This document shows positions 1 through 8,344 of a DNA stretch of 64,000 bases, piece by piece. The position numbers were made by a program, and so were the translations under genes. The notes below the pieces were generated by a model that searched no databases, had not been told where the DNA came from, and was given only the letters and a program-made list of their open reading frames with translations. The stretch lies in NCBI RefSeq assembly GCF_012275445.1, contig NZ_JAAZQK010000009.1, forward strand, positions 1 to 64,000, written 5' to 3'. This stretch comes from Rhizobacter sp. SG703 (GTDB taxonomy: Bacteria > Pseudomonadota > Gammaproteobacteria > Burkholderiales > Burkholderiaceae_C). Within the stretch, counting starts at the first letter, position 1, and every line of letters begins with the position of its first letter.

Positions 1-298
1 CGATTTGACCCGCAACTTGCAGGGTGCGCCCTGACTTCCAGACGACTGCTTTGCGGCAGTCAATCCAGTGCACTGAAGGACTGCAACGGGTCGATTGTGT
101 GAGTTCGCGGACGCGCGGAGCGGACGTTCGGCCGAGCTTGGTCGACGCGGAACGCGAGCTGCTGCTTAGCCGGCTTTGCCGACGACACCTCACATCGTCT
201 GCTTCATCGCAGCGAGCGGACATTCGAAGCTTCCGGCCGACCGGCAGCAACCGCTGCAAAGCGACCCTTCGGCCGGTCTCCTCGCATGCCGTCCGCGG
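1..298. other. Non-coding or decayed left edge
   Basis: No gene is supported here. An open frame on the plus strand crosses this stretch, but its translation is arginine- and serine-rich, has no recognisable domain, and runs antisense into the well-supported hydrolase on the minus strand. Two loosely similar segments (GAGCGGACRTTC followed a little later by GGCCGA, near 118-135 and 214-240) recur within it. They resemble degenerate intergenic sequence rather than a gene. Confidence 0.5.
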
Positions 299-1090
299 TC
301 AGCCGGTGCCTGTCGCTGACTTCGCCGCCTCAAGAATCAACCCCGCAATCTCCCGCGGATGGCTGATCAGCGACACGTGGCTCGACGCGATCTCGATCGT
401 CTTCGCCTTCATCCGCGCCGCGACGAAGCGCTGCAACTCGGGCGACGTGGTGCGGTCCTGCGTCGACACCGCGTACCAGCTCGGCTTGCTGCGCCACGCG
501 GCCGCCGTGGTGCGTGACGCGAAGAGCGTCTCCGAGATGCGCCCCTGCAGCGCGTACAGCACACGCGCCTTGTCGGCCGGCAAGTCCCCGGCGAAGTCGC
601 GCACGAAGGCCTCTTCGCTCAGCTGCGCAAACCCGCCCGACTTGACGAGCCCGGCGCTGGCCGGCGGTGTCGGGAACCTGGCGGCCAGCGCGCCGTAGTC
701 CTCGCCGGCATCGGGCGCCCGCGCGGCCACGTAGACCAGGCCGGCAACCTTCGGGTCGACGCCGGCCTCGCTGATCACCGTGCCGGCCCACGAATGGCCG
801 ACCAGCAGCGTCGGGCCGTCTTGCAGCGCGAGGATGCGCTGAGTCGCCGCGACGTCGTCGGCCAGCGAAGTCAATGGGTTCTGGACCGCGGTGGCGCGCA
901 GCCCGGCGTGCTGCAGCAGCGCGATCACGTCGGACCAGCACGACCCGTCGGCATACGCGCCGTGCACGAGCACGACGTTGCGCACGGCCGGTGCGGCGGC
1001 GGGCGCGGTGTCGGCGACGGCAAGGCGGGCGGCGGCAGCAAGGCCGATGGTGGCGGCAACACGGGTGGAGAACTGGCGGCGGGTGAACAT
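299..1090 (-). CDS. Exported alpha/beta hydrolase
   Basis: A 263-residue alpha/beta-hydrolase-fold protein, probably an esterase of the EstC/salicylate-esterase-like group; its substrate is unknown. The N-terminus has a twin-arginine motif (TRRQFST, residues 3-9) followed by an Ala-rich hydrophobic stretch ending near ADTAPA at about residue 27, so export by the Tat route is likely. The oxyanion segment LVHGAY lies near residue 41, and the nucleophile elbow GHSWAG places Ser100 as the catalytic serine. A C-terminal SSHVSLISHP segment supplies the histidine. The gene lies 70 bp downstream of an XRE regulator on the same strand, so the two may be cotranscribed. The fold is clear; the reaction is not. 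Confidence 0.85.
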   Translation of the reverse strand: MFTRRQFSTRVAATIGLAAAARLAVADTAPAAAPAVRNVVLVHGAYADGSCWSDVIALLQHAGLRATAVQNPLTSLADDVAATQRILALQDGPTLLVGHSWAGTVISEAGVDPKVAGLVYVAARAPDAGEDYGALAARFPTPPASAGLVKSGGFAQLSEEAFVRDFAGDLPADKARVLYALQGRISETLFASRTTAAAWRSKPSWYAVSTQDRTTSPELQRFVAARMKAKTIEIASSHVSLISHPREIAGLILEAAKSATGTG

Positions 1091-1160
1091 GCGGCGTCCC
1101 TGGAGTTGAATCCTGGTGCGTCGCAGGCAGGCTTCCGGTTCTTACACCGCTCGCACGCGC

Positions 1161-1415
1161 TCAGCCTTCGTCGAGGTCGGTGAACTTGTCGGGGTCGACC
1201 AGGTCGCGCAGCGGCACGCGCAGAGCGTCGGCGAGGCGGCCCATGTTGTCGATCGACACGTTGGTGGCCCCGCGCTCGAGGCTGCCCACATAAGGCCGAC
1301 TGACCCCGGCCTCGAGACTCAACGCCTCCTGCGTCGTCTCCCGCAGCCGCCGCGCGCGACGCAGGTTCCGCGCGAACACTTCGCGTGCGGACAACTTGGC
1401 GGGCTGTTTTTTCAT
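1161..1415 (-). CDS. XRE-family helix-turn-helix regulator
   Basis: A small DNA-binding protein of about 84 residues that consists almost entirely of one HTH_3/XRE domain. The segment FARNLRRARRLRETTQEALS, followed by SRPYVGSLERG and a DNMGRLADALRVPLRDL helix, is typical of phage-Cro/C-protein-like regulators. The start chosen is the ATG at 1415 (MKKQPAKL...). In-frame ATGs at 1427 and 1463 would add 4 or 16 residues, and no start has a convincing ribosome-binding site. It probably regulates itself and perhaps the hydrolase downstream. Its divergent neighbour is the DUF3892 gene. Confidence 0.85.
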   Translation of the reverse strand: MKKQPAKLSAREVFARNLRRARRLRETTQEALSLEAGVSRPYVGSLERGATNVSIDNMGRLADALRVPLRDLVDPDKFTDLDEG

Positions 1416-1573
1416 GCCCGCGAGCATCCGTGTTTGGACAACTTCTCTCCACACTCTATGCACAGTTAAAAGATAAGTTTGATATCCATTGTGAACGTCA
1501 TCGTTTCTATATGGGTGACGATTCGCAACGAATGGAGATCCTTCCGATACCGAGCGTCGCTCAAGGAGCCGAG
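1416..1573. promoter_or_regulatory. AT-rich divergent promoter region (xre / DUF3892)
   Basis: This gap is clearly richer in A+T than its surroundings (for example around 1465-1515) and separates two divergently read genes, so it must hold both promoters. An ATCGT / ACGAT pair of half-sites about 13 bp apart lies near 1499-1521. No -35/-10 pair with good spacing could be assigned with confidence. A clear AAGGAG ribosome-binding site at 1563-1568 serves the plus-strand gene. Confidence 0.45.
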
Positions 1574-1945
1574 ATGAGAGTCCTGGAAATCAACTGCATC
1601 ACCATGTCGACCCCCCCTCCCAGCCACGACCTGATCACCCACATCGGCCACAGCCAGCGGAAATGGCGCTTCGACGTCGCGCAGGCGGTCCGCTGCATCG
1701 AGCGGGGCATCGAGCGCTACTACGTGGCCGACGCGTGGGGCCAGCCTTGGCTGTACCTCGACGTCGTTCGCGAGCCCGGTCAGCAGTCCCATCTGCGGGC
1801 TCGCACCGCGCGCGGCCTGTGGGTCGACCAGCTGCTGGCCTTGCCGCGCTGCGGGCTCGACTGCGGCGCCCCACCGGGCCGACCTCATCGAGATCAGCAA
1901 GCTCACGCGCCGTGCTCCCGCTGTCCCTGTCGCCTCGGCCGTTGA
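1574..1945 (+). CDS. DUF3892 domain protein
   Basis: A 123-residue protein. After a short N-terminal strand (MRVLEINCITM) the segment FDVAQAVRCIERGIERYYV leads into a strand with WLYLDVV and ends in LLALPRC. This is the pattern of the DUF3892 family, in which residues before a final NLL-x-LP-x-C motif close a small beta-rich domain. The function is unknown; members often occur alone or in stress- or phage-associated contexts. The start at 1574 is set by a strong AAGGAG six bases upstream. About 28 arginine-, proline- and cysteine-rich residues follow the domain and look like a random C-terminal extension. It ends 24 bp before pip. Confidence 0.7.
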   Translation: MRVLEINCITMSTPPPSHDLITHIGHSQRKWRFDVAQAVRCIERGIERYYVADAWGQPWLYLDVVREPGQQSHLRARTARGLWVDQLLALPRCGLDCGAPPGRPHRDQQAHAPCSRCPCRLGR

Positions 1946-1956
1946 CGCTTTTCGCC

Positions 1957-1962
1957 TACAGT
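1957..1962 (+). promoter_or_regulatory. -10-like box directly before pip
   Basis: TACAGT lies seven bases before the ATG at 1970, which would put the transcription start on or beside the start codon. There is no Shine-Dalgarno sequence, and no clear -35 at 17 bp. The same arrangement recurs before three other genes in this window. Confidence 0.35.
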
Positions 1963-1969
1963 CGGTCGC

Positions 1970-2929
1970 ATGACCCTGCGCACCCACTACCCGCCCATCG
2001 AGCCGCTGGAATCGGGCTTCATGCCCGCCGGCAACCTGCACTCGCTCCATTGGGAACGCTGCGGCAATCCCGAGGGGATCCCGGTCATCTTCGTGCACGG
2101 CGGTCCCGGTGCCGGCACCTCGCCGAACGACCGGCGCTTCTTCGACCCCGCGCGCTACCACATCGTGCTGCTCGACCAGCGCGGCGCCGGCCAATCCACA
2201 CCGTCCGGCGAATGCCGCGAGAACACCACGCCGCTGCTGATCGCCGACCTGGAGCGCCTGCGCGAGCGGCTCGGCATCGACCAGTGGCTGGTGTTCGGCG
2301 GCTCGTGGGGTTCGACGCTGTCGCTCGCCTACGCGCAAGCCCATCCCGAACGCTGCCTCGGCCTGATCCTGCGCGGCATCTGGCTCGCCAGCACCGAAGA
2401 ACAGCAGTGGTGGCTGCACGGCATGCGGCAGTTCTTTCCGAAGGAGTGGGAGGCCTTCGCGCATGCCATCCCGCCGGCCGAGCGCGACGACCTGCTGGGC
2501 GCCTACCACCGCCGGCTCACCGATGCCGATCCGGTCGTCAGCGCCGCCGCGGCGCGGGCCTGGAGCCACTACGAAGGCGCCTGCCTGCGGCTGATCCCGT
2601 TGCCGGTCGAACCGCTGCGGCCCGACGATACGGTCTTCGAACTGAACCTCGCGCGGCTCGAAGCGCACTACTTCGTCAATGGCGCCTTCCTGACGCCGAA
2701 CCAGCTGATCGCCGGCGTGCCGCGCATCGCGCACCTGCCGTGCACCATCGTGCACGGCCGCTACGACGTGATCTGCCCGGTGCGCTATGCCTTCGCGCTG
2801 GCCGATGCGTGGCCGTCGGCGAAACTCGTCGTCGTGCCCGATGCCGGGCATTCGTCGATGGAGCCGGGCATCACGTCGGCGCTGGTCGCCGCGACCGATG
2901 CCTTCGCCGACAGCCATGGCCGCCGATGA
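1970..2929 (+). CDS. pip: Proline iminopeptidase
   Basis: A 319-residue S33-family serine peptidase that removes N-terminal proline from peptides, normally in the cytoplasm. The oxyanion motif HGGPG is at residues 43-47, and the nucleophile elbow GGSWGS places Ser112. The LDQRGAGQS segment typical of the family is at about residues 68-76. HGRYDVICPV and DAGHSSMEPG provide the Asp and His of the triad. Length and motifs match full, active family members. Its last 14 bp overlap the start of a methyltransferase gene, so the two are probably translated from one mRNA. With the peptide operon at 16-25 kb it adds to a strong peptide-degrading theme. Confidence 0.93.
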   Translation: MTLRTHYPPIEPLESGFMPAGNLHSLHWERCGNPEGIPVIFVHGGPGAGTSPNDRRFFDPARYHIVLLDQRGAGQSTPSGECRENTTPLLIADLERLRERLGIDQWLVFGGSWGSTLSLAYAQAHPERCLGLILRGIWLASTEEQQWWLHGMRQFFPKEWEAFAHAIPPAERDDLLGAYHRRLTDADPVVSAAAARAWSHYEGACLRLIPLPVEPLRPDDTVFELNLARLEAHYFVNGAFLTPNQLIAGVPRIAHLPCTIVHGRYDVICPVRYAFALADAWPSAKLVVVPDAGHSSMEPGITSALVAATDAFADSHGRR

Positions 2930-3641
2930 GCTGATCTGCGGCGACGAAGCCGTGCTGGCCATGCTCGACGGCTGGTTCGCCGGGCGCTCGGACGACTGGT
3001 GGGAAGGCTTCTATGCCGACCGCGACAAGCCGGTGCCGTTCTTCGGCGATGCGCCGGACGAATGCCTGGCGCAATGGGTCGACGAGCACGCCGCGGCCAG
3101 TGGGCGGGCCCTCGACATCGGCTGCGGCAACGGCCGCAACGCACGCTTTCTTGCCGCGCGAGGCTTCGACGTCGACGGCGTCGACTATGCGCAAGCCGCG
3201 ATCGACTGGGCCACGCAGCGCGCGGCGGAGCTCGGCGTGGCGGTGCGCTGGCACTGCCGTTCGGTGTTCGACCTCGACCTGCCGGTGGGCGGCTTCGATC
3301 TCGCCTACGACTCCGGCTGCTTCCATCACCTGGCTCCGCACCGGCGGCACACGTACGTGAAGCGGGTCCGCGAGGCCCTTCGCCCCGGCGGCTGGTTCGG
3401 GCTGGTCTGCTTCCGCCCCGAGGGCGGCAGCGGGCTGACCGACGAGCAGGTCTACGAGCGCCGCTCGGTCGGCGGCGGCCTCGGCTACACCGAGGCGCAG
3501 TTGCGCGCGATCTGGTCTACCGGGCTGGAGGTGCACAGCACGCGACGCATGCTGAAGCCGCCGCCGGGCGCCGACGTCTTCGGCGAGGAGTTCCTGTCGG
3601 TGTTGTGGGCGCGCAAGCCGGTGGACGCCGCCGGCCGTTGA
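2916..3641 (+). CDS. Class I SAM-dependent methyltransferase
   Basis: A 241-residue Rossmann-fold methyltransferase (Methyltransf_25/11 type). The SAM-binding glycine loop ALDIGCGNGRNARFLA lies at about residues 67-82, and the acidic residue after strand 2 is in GVDYAQAAIDWA. The motif-IV region FDLAYDSGCFHHLAP is followed by the LRPGGWFGLVCF post-motif. An N-terminal WWEGFYADRDKPVPFF segment is characteristic of the thiopurine-methyltransferase-like/TehB-like group, but the substrate cannot be named. The start codon ATG 2916 lies inside the end of pip, which favours translational coupling. Confidence 0.85.
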   Translation: MAADELICGDEAVLAMLDGWFAGRSDDWWEGFYADRDKPVPFFGDAPDECLAQWVDEHAAASGRALDIGCGNGRNARFLAARGFDVDGVDYAQAAIDWATQRAAELGVAVRWHCRSVFDLDLPVGGFDLAYDSGCFHHLAPHRRHTYVKRVREALRPGGWFGLVCFRPEGGSGLTDEQVYERRSVGGGLGYTEAQLRAIWSTGLEVHSTRRMLKPPPGADVFGEEFLSVLWARKPVDAAGR

Positions 3642-4469
3642 TCAGGCCCGCGCCGGCTTGCCGGCCGCGCGCTGCTTGCGCGCCAGCGCCAGGTTCGACG
3701 TGACCAGCGCCGCCGCCAGCGTGACCAGCCACGAGAAGTACACCCACAGCAGGAACACCGGGAACGCCGCGAAGCTGCCGTACACCGTCTTGTAGGTCGG
3801 CAACTTCAGCACGTAGGCCGCGAAGCCGCGCTTGCCGAGCTCGAACGCGATGCCGGCGATCAGCCCGCCGATGGCCGCATCGCGCTTGCGCACGCGGGTG
3901 TTCGGCATGGTGTGGAAGAGGGCGGCCATCGCGATCGAGCCAATCAGTGCCGGCCCGAGCGTCAGGCCGAACTTGGCCCACGGCGGCAGCGTCTCGATCA
4001 GGCCGGCCGACGCGCTCACTGCATACGACGTGGCCCACAGGCTCACGCCGAGCAGCGGCGGGCCGGCCGCGATCACCAACAGGTACAGGCCGACGCGCTT
4101 CAGGAACGGGCGGTTCTTCTTGACCTTCCAGATCTGGTTCAGCGCGTTCTCCACCGTCAGCAGCAGCGCGACCGCGGTGACGACGAGGAACAGCGAGCCG
4201 ACCAGCGTCAGCCCGCCGGCATTGGTCGCGAACTGCGCGAGGTAGCGCAACACAGTGCGCGAGATCTCGTCGGGCAGCAGGCTGCGCAGCAGGTGCTCCT
4301 CGATCGCGTCCTCGAGGCGCTTGAACATCGGGAAGCGGGTGAACAGCGCGAAGCACACCGCGAGGAAGGGCACGACCGACAGCACGGTCGTGAAGGTCAG
4401 GCTGCCGGCGATCTGCGGGATGCGCTCTGCGCGGGCGCGCTGGATCGTGAGGCGGGTGAGGGTGATCAT
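3642..4469 (-). CDS. YihY/BrkB-family inner membrane protein
   Basis: A 275-residue polytopic membrane protein of the YihY/UPF0761 family (once called ribonuclease BN). The conserved N-terminal pattern IPQIAGSLTFTTVLSVVPFLAV, with the SLTFTT-x-LS-x-VP core, is present. About six hydrophobic helices follow, with the family segments VENALNQIWKVKKNRPFLKR and FELGKRGFAAYVLKLPTYKTVYGSFAAFPVFLLWVYFSW. The biochemical role is unknown. The start is placed at ATG 4469 because the family begins close to the RLTIQRA helix; an upstream ATG at 4499 would add ten residues. The C-terminus is basic (RKQRAAGKPARA) and short. Confidence 0.88.
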   Translation of the reverse strand: MITLTRLTIQRARAERIPQIAGSLTFTTVLSVVPFLAVCFALFTRFPMFKRLEDAIEEHLLRSLLPDEISRTVLRYLAQFATNAGGLTLVGSLFLVVTAVALLLTVENALNQIWKVKKNRPFLKRVGLYLLVIAAGPPLLGVSLWATSYAVSASAGLIETLPPWAKFGLTLGPALIGSIAMAALFHTMPNTRVRKRDAAIGGLIAGIAFELGKRGFAAYVLKLPTYKTVYGSFAAFPVFLLWVYFSWLVTLAAALVTSNLALARKQRAAGKPARA

Positions 4470-4505
4470 CGGGCAGGCATTTTGCCTGCAGGACGGCACT
4501 CGGCC

Positions 4506-4569
4506 TCCGTTCGCACCGAGCCTGTCGAAGTGCTGCTCGCAGGCTTCGACAGGCTCAGCCCGAACGGAG
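4506..4569. repeat. REP-like palindrome, family A, copy 1
   Basis: Two arms of about 26 bases (4506-4530 and 4544-4569) are near-perfect inverted copies that share CTCCGTTCG and GAGCCTGTCGAAG, with about four mismatches and a short loop. A second member of the family is at 26469-26548. It lies between the divergently placed ends of yihY and ahpF. Palindromes with a GAGCCTGTCGAAG core are a frequent class of intergenic repeat in Burkholderiales. Confidence 0.75.
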
Positions 4570-4577
4570 CATGGGCG

Positions 4578-6155
4578 TCAGGCCGCCACCGGCGTGCGGA
4601 TCAGGTGATCGAACGCCGACAACGCCGCCTTCGCGCCATCGCCCGCGGCGATGATGATCTGCTTGAACGGCACCGTCGTCGCGTCGCCGGCCGCGAACAC
4701 GCCCGGCTGGTTGGTCGCGCCGCGTGCGTCGACGATGATCTCGCCGTGCTTGCTCAGCTCCAGCGTGCCCCTCAGGAACTCGGTGTTGGGCACCAGGCCG
4801 ATCTGAACGAACACGCCGGCCAGTTCCACGCGGTGCTCGGTGCCGGTCGCGCGGTCCTTGTAGACGAGGCCGTTCACCTTCTGCCCGTCGCCGGTGATCT
4901 CGGTGGTCTGCGCGTTGGTGTGCACCGTCACGTTCGGCAGGCTGTGCAGCTTCTTCACCAGCACCGCATCGGCCTTCAGCGCGTCGGCGAACTCGACCAC
5001 GGTGACGTGGGCCACCAGGCCGGCCAGGTCGATCGCCGCTTCGACGCCCGAGTTGCCGCCGCCGATCACCGCCACCGGCTTGCCCTTGAACAGCGGGCCG
5101 TCGCAGTGCGGGCAGTAGGCCACGCCCTTGTTCTTGTACTCGGCCTCGCCGGGCACGTTGACGTTGCGCCAGCGCGCGCCGGTCGACAGGATCACGCTGC
5201 GGCTCTTCAGCGCGGCGCCGTTCTCCAGCGTCACGGTGATCTCGCCGCCCGGTTGCGCGGCCGGCTCCAGCGCCGCGACGCGCTGGCCGTTCATGATGTC
5301 GACCTCGTAGACGCGGGCATGCGCTTCCAGAGCGGCCGCGAACTTCGGGCCTTGCGTCTCGAGGATCGACACGTAGTTCTCGATGCCCAGCGTGTCCAGC
5401 GTCTGGCCGCCGAAGCGCTCGGCGACGATGCCGGTGCGGATGCCCTTGCGCGCCGCATACACGGCCGCCGCCGCGCCGGCCGGGCCGCCGCCGACGATCA
5501 GCACGTCGAACGCATCCTTCTGGCCCAGCTTGGCCGCCACGCGCGCCGACGCGCCGGTGTCGACCTTGGTCAGGATCTCCGAGACCTCCATGCGGCCCGA
5601 GCCGAACACCTCGCCGTTCAGGTAGACGGTCGGCACGGCCATGATCTGGCGGCCTTCGACTTCGTCCTGGAACAGGCCACCGTCGATCGCGACGTGCTTG
5701 ATGCGCGGGTTCAGCACCGCCATCAGGTTCAGCGCCTGCACCACGTCGGGGCAGTTGTGGCAGGTCAGCGACATGTAGGTCTCGAACACGAAATCGCCGC
5801 CGTCTTCGCGGGTCAGCGACTTGATCTGCTCGATCACCTCGGCCTCGACCTTCGGCGGATGGCCGCCGGCCTGCAGCAGCGCCAGCACCAGCGAGGTGAA
5901 CTCGTGGCCCATCGGGATCGCGGCGAAGCGAACGCCCATGCCGGCACCGGCACGGCTGACGTTGAACGACGGACGGCGCGCATCGCTGCCGTCGAAGCGC
6001 ACGCTGACCAGCTCGCTCAGGCCGGCGATCTCCTGCAGCAGCTCGCGCATCTCGGCCGAGGCCGGGCGGTCATCGAGCGACGCCACCAGTTCGACCGGCT
6101 GCGTCAGGCGTTGCAGGTAGCCCTTGAGCTGGGCCTGGAGGGTGGCGTCCAACAT
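4578..6155 (-). CDS. ahpF: Alkyl hydroperoxide reductase subunit F
   Basis: A 525-residue flavoprotein disulfide reductase that passes electrons from NADH to AhpC for peroxide reduction in the cytoplasm. The N-terminal double-thioredoxin domain carries the CHNC pair (Cys132/Cys135). The FAD-binding motif [17 protein letters not shown] begins at about residue 221. The redox-active AYCPHCDGP follows at about residue 350, then the NADH-binding [13 protein letters not shown]. The C-terminal FAD motif is [16 protein letters not shown]. All catalytic cysteines are present and the length is normal (about 520). An AAGGA ribosome-binding site precedes ATG 6155. It follows ahpC by 103 bp on the same strand and is likely part of the same operon. 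Confidence 0.97.
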   Translation of the reverse strand: MLDATLQAQLKGYLQRLTQPVELVASLDDRPASAEMRELLQEIAGLSELVSVRFDGSDARRPSFNVSRAGAGMGVRFAAIPMGHEFTSLVLALLQAGGHPPKVEAEVIEQIKSLTREDGGDFVFETYMSLTCHNCPDVVQALNLMAVLNPRIKHVAIDGGLFQDEVEGRQIMAVPTVYLNGEVFGSGRMEVSEILTKVDTGASARVAAKLGQKDAFDVLIVGGGPAGAAAAVYAARKGIRTGIVAERFGGQTLDTLGIENYVSILETQGPKFAAALEAHARVYEVDIMNGQRVAALEPAAQPGGEITVTLENGAALKSRSVILSTGARWRNVNVPGEAEYKNKGVAYCPHCDGPLFKGKPVAVIGGGNSGVEAAIDLAGLVAHVTVVEFADALKADAVLVKKLHSLPNVTVHTNAQTTEITGDGQKVNGLVYKDRATGTEHRVELAGVFVQIGLVPNTEFLRGTLELSKHGEIIVDARGATNQPGVFAAGDATTVPFKQIIIAAGDGAKAALSAFDHLIRTPVAA

Positions 6156-6258
6156 GTGATGGTCCTTCGCGTTGTTCGTGTTCGGGAAAAGCTCCGCCCG
6201 GGCGGCCCCGCCCGAAGGCGAGGCCGCAGGGCGGCCTGACAGGAGAAAGAGAGAAGTC

Positions 6259-6822
6259 TTAGATCTTGCCGACGAGGTCGAGCGACGGCGTCAGCGTGGC
6301 GGCGCCTTCGTTCCACTTGGCCGGGCAGACCTGGCCGGGGTTCTTCGCGACGTACTGCGCGGCCTTCAGCTTGCGCAGCGTTTCCTTCACGTCACGCGCG
6401 ATCGCGTTGTCGTGCACTTCGACGGTCTTGATGATGCCATCGGGGTTGATGACGAAGGTGCCGCGCAGTGCCAGGCCTTCTTCCTCGATGTGCACGCCGA
6501 ACGCGCGCGTCAGCTTGTGCGTCGGGTCGCCGATCAGCGGGAACTTGGCCTTGCCGACGGCCGGCGAGGTTTCGTGCCACACCTTGTGTGCGAAGTGGGT
6601 GTCGGTCGTGACGATGTAGACCTCGGTGCCCAGCTTCTGGAATTCGGCGTAGTTGTCGGCCGCGTCCTCGACTTCGGTCGGGCAGTTGAAGGTGAAGGCG
6701 GCCGGCATGAAGATCAGCGTCGACCACTTGCCCTTCAGGCTGGCTTCGGTGACCTCGATGAACTTGCCGTTGTGGAAAGCTTCAACCTTGAACGGCTGGA
6801 CTTGGGTGTTGATCAGCGACAT
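6259..6822 (-). CDS. ahpC: Alkyl hydroperoxide reductase subunit C (peroxiredoxin)
   Basis: A 187-residue typical 2-Cys peroxiredoxin, the usual length for AhpC. It reduces H2O2 and organic hydroperoxides and is recycled by AhpF. The peroxidatic cysteine lies in [11 protein letters not shown] (the usual text is FTFVCPTE, a single conservative change), and the resolving cysteine is in GQVCPAKW near the C-terminus. The start at ATG 6822 ([11 protein letters not shown]) is supported by AAGGA eight bases upstream; a longer frame to 6918 lacks a binding site. The 138-bp upstream gap probably contains an OxyR-type control region. Confidence 0.97.
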   Translation of the reverse strand: MSLINTQVQPFKVEAFHNGKFIEVTEASLKGKWSTLIFMPAAFTFNCPTEVEDAADNYAEFQKLGTEVYIVTTDTHFAHKVWHETSPAVGKAKFPLIGDPTHKLTRAFGVHIEEEGLALRGTFVINPDGIIKTVEVHDNAIARDVKETLRKLKAAQYVAKNPGQVCPAKWNEGAATLTPSLDLVGKI

Positions 6823-6960
6823 CGTGTGATTTCCTTGTGCTTGGTTGGAAGAAAAACGAACTGGCGAAACGCATTTTGGCCGCAGTGCAGCATTTGTGGG
6901 ATTAATTGGATAGATCAAGTCGATGGTAAAAAACTATCGATCGACAAGGGTCGTTGAAGC
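6823..6960 (-). promoter_or_regulatory. ahpC promoter region with candidate OxyR-type site
   Basis: This A+T-rich gap lies between the sliding-clamp gene and ahpC. On the minus strand the segment near 6909-6945 contains GATCGATAG and, about 20 bp further on, GATCTATCC. These are ATAG/CTAT half-sites like those bound by OxyR. A possible TTGATC -35 overlaps the second half. The match to the four-half-site OxyR consensus is partial, so this is a candidate only. AhpC/AhpF control by OxyR is established in other proteobacteria. Confidence 0.4.
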
Positions 6961-8085
6961 TCAGAGTCGCATCGGGCTGACGACGTACTTGAAGCCGTCG
7001 CGCTGCGCAAAGGTGAACAGCACGGCGGACGCGGCGTCCTGCAGCGCGATCGTCACCATCTCGGCGTCGGTCTCGGCCAGCATCTCGGTCAGGTAGGTCA
7101 CGTTGAAGCCGATCTCGATCGGCGCGCCGGCATAGTCGACGTCGAGGTCTTCGTCGGCTTCCTCGCGCTCGGCATTGGTCGACACGATGCGCATCGCGCC
7201 CGGCGCCACGCTGAGGCGGATGCCGCGGAACTTGTCGCTGGTCATCAGCGAGGCGCGCTGCAGGCTGTCGAGCAGCGCCGCGCGGCCGAGCGTGACGGCA
7301 TGCGGGTTGGCCTTCGGGATCGTGCGCTCGAAGTCGGGGAAGCGGGCCTCGATCAGCTTCGTGACGAAGCGGATGCCGTTCAGGTCGAAGCTCGCCTGCG
7401 CCGGTGCGAGGCGGATTCCCACGGTCGATGCCTCATCGCCGTCGGCTTCGCGTTCCCGCAGGTGGCGCTGCAGCTCGTGCACCGCCTTGCGCGGCACGAT
7501 CGCCTGCTGCGTCGGCAGGTCGGCGTCGACCGAGGCCTCGGCCAGCGCGAGCCGGTTGCCGTCGGTCGCGACGAGCCGGATGCGCCGCCCGTCGGTCGCG
7601 AGCAGCATGCCGTTGAAGAAGTAGCGGATGTCGTGCGTGGCCATCGCGAAGGCCACCTGGTCGACCAGCGACTTCAGCACCGCCTGCGGCAGGCGCAGCG
7701 TCGCGGTGGTGTGCGTGGCGCGCGCGACCAGCGGGAACTGCTCGGCCGGCAGCGTGTGCAGCATGAAGCGGCTGCGGCCGCCGTGCAGCCGCAGCCGGCC
7801 GGGTTCGGCGCTCATCGTGACGACCTGGTCCGCCGGCATCGCCCGCAGGATGTCGACCAGCTTGCGCGCCGACACCGTCGTCGCGAAGTCGCCGGCATCG
7901 CCTCCCAGCTCGACCTGGTGGCCGACCTCGATGTCGAGGTCCGACGTGGTGAGCGCGATCGACGTGCCGGTCTTGCGTATCAGCACGTTGGCGAGGATGG
8001 GCAGCGTGTGGCGCCGCTCGACGATGCCGCACACGGCCTGCAGCGCGGCCAGCAGCTTCGCCTGGGTGGCCTTCAGCACGATCAT
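6961..8085 (-). CDS. DNA polymerase III beta sliding clamp, second copy
   Basis: A 374-residue DnaN-type clamp that should form the ring tethering DNA polymerase III and other enzymes to DNA. The N-terminus MIVLKATQAKLLAALQAVCGIVERRHTLPILANVLIRK is close to chromosomal beta-proteobacterial DnaN. The third domain keeps SDKFRGIRL and IGFNVTYL, and the C-terminus FKYVVSPMRL matches the usual KYVVMPMRL end. The protein appears complete and functional. The context is wrong for the main dnaN: there is no dnaA, gyrB or recF nearby. Instead it follows a ribbon-helix-helix gene by 10 bp with a GAGGGG ribosome-binding site overlapping that gene's stop codon, so the two are translationally coupled. It is probably a paralogue; if the genome has no other dnaN this reading would be wrong. 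Confidence 0.88.
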   Translation of the reverse strand: MIVLKATQAKLLAALQAVCGIVERRHTLPILANVLIRKTGTSIALTTSDLDIEVGHQVELGGDAGDFATTVSARKLVDILRAMPADQVVTMSAEPGRLRLHGGRSRFMLHTLPAEQFPLVARATHTTATLRLPQAVLKSLVDQVAFAMATHDIRYFFNGMLLATDGRRIRLVATDGNRLALAEASVDADLPTQQAIVPRKAVHELQRHLREREADGDEASTVGIRLAPAQASFDLNGIRFVTKLIEARFPDFERTIPKANPHAVTLGRAALLDSLQRASLMTSDKFRGIRLSVAPGAMRIVSTNAEREEADEDLDVDYAGAPIEIGFNVTYLTEMLAETDAEMVTIALQDAASAVLFTFAQRDGFKYVVSPMRL

Positions 8086-8095
8086 CGGCCGCCCC

Positions 8096-8284
8096 TCACG
8101 GCTGCGCCGGCTTGGCTTGGCCGAACAGCTGCGCCTGTTCGGCGGAGTGCTTGGCGGCGAAGCTGCGCATGAAGTCGCGCAGCACTTCCGAGGCGGCCAG
8201 CCCCTGCGACTGGCAGGCCTGCACGAAGGCATCGCGCAGCTCGCGCTCGATGCGGATCCGCATCCCGGCGTCTTTGGTGTTCAT
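8096..8284 (-). CDS. Ribbon-helix-helix DNA-binding protein
   Basis: A 62-residue protein whose first half, MRIRIERELRDAFVQACQSQGLAASEVLRDFMRSF, has the strand-helix-helix pattern of CopG/Arc/ParD-type repressors. The tail is polar. The start is ATG 8284, six bases after a good GGAG site; two upstream ATGs are worse placed. A perfect 20-bp palindrome lies 17 bp upstream of the start codon and is the natural candidate operator for this dimeric repressor. No toxin gene is adjacent, so it is not an obvious antitoxin. The gene downstream encodes the sliding clamp, which suggests that this protein sets clamp-paralogue levels. Confidence 0.8.
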   Translation of the reverse strand: MNTKDAGMRIRIERELRDAFVQACQSQGLAASEVLRDFMRSFAAKHSAEQAQLFGQAKPAQP

Positions 8285-8300
8285 CGGCATCTCCGGATTT

Positions 8301-8320
8301 GGATACACATATGTGTATCC
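8301..8320. promoter_or_regulatory. Perfect 20-bp palindromic operator
   Basis: GGATACACATATGTGTATCC reads identically on both strands. It lies between the ParB-like gene and the ribbon-helix-helix gene. On the minus strand a TATAGT -10-like box (about 8332-8337) lies just upstream, so the palindrome would cover the first transcribed bases, a classical repressor position. Such symmetry is very unlikely by chance in 70% GC sequence. Confidence 0.75.
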
Positions 8321-8344
8321 ATCGTCCGGAAACTATACCGTGGA

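Noticed and set aside
24-698. Plus-strand open frame at the left edge
   Set aside because: Its second half is antisense to the hydrolase and its first half shows no domain or ribosome-binding site.
3912-6239. A 775-codon plus-strand open frame opposite yihY and ahpF
   Set aside because: Antisense to two genes with intact catalytic motifs; composition is that of a shadow frame.
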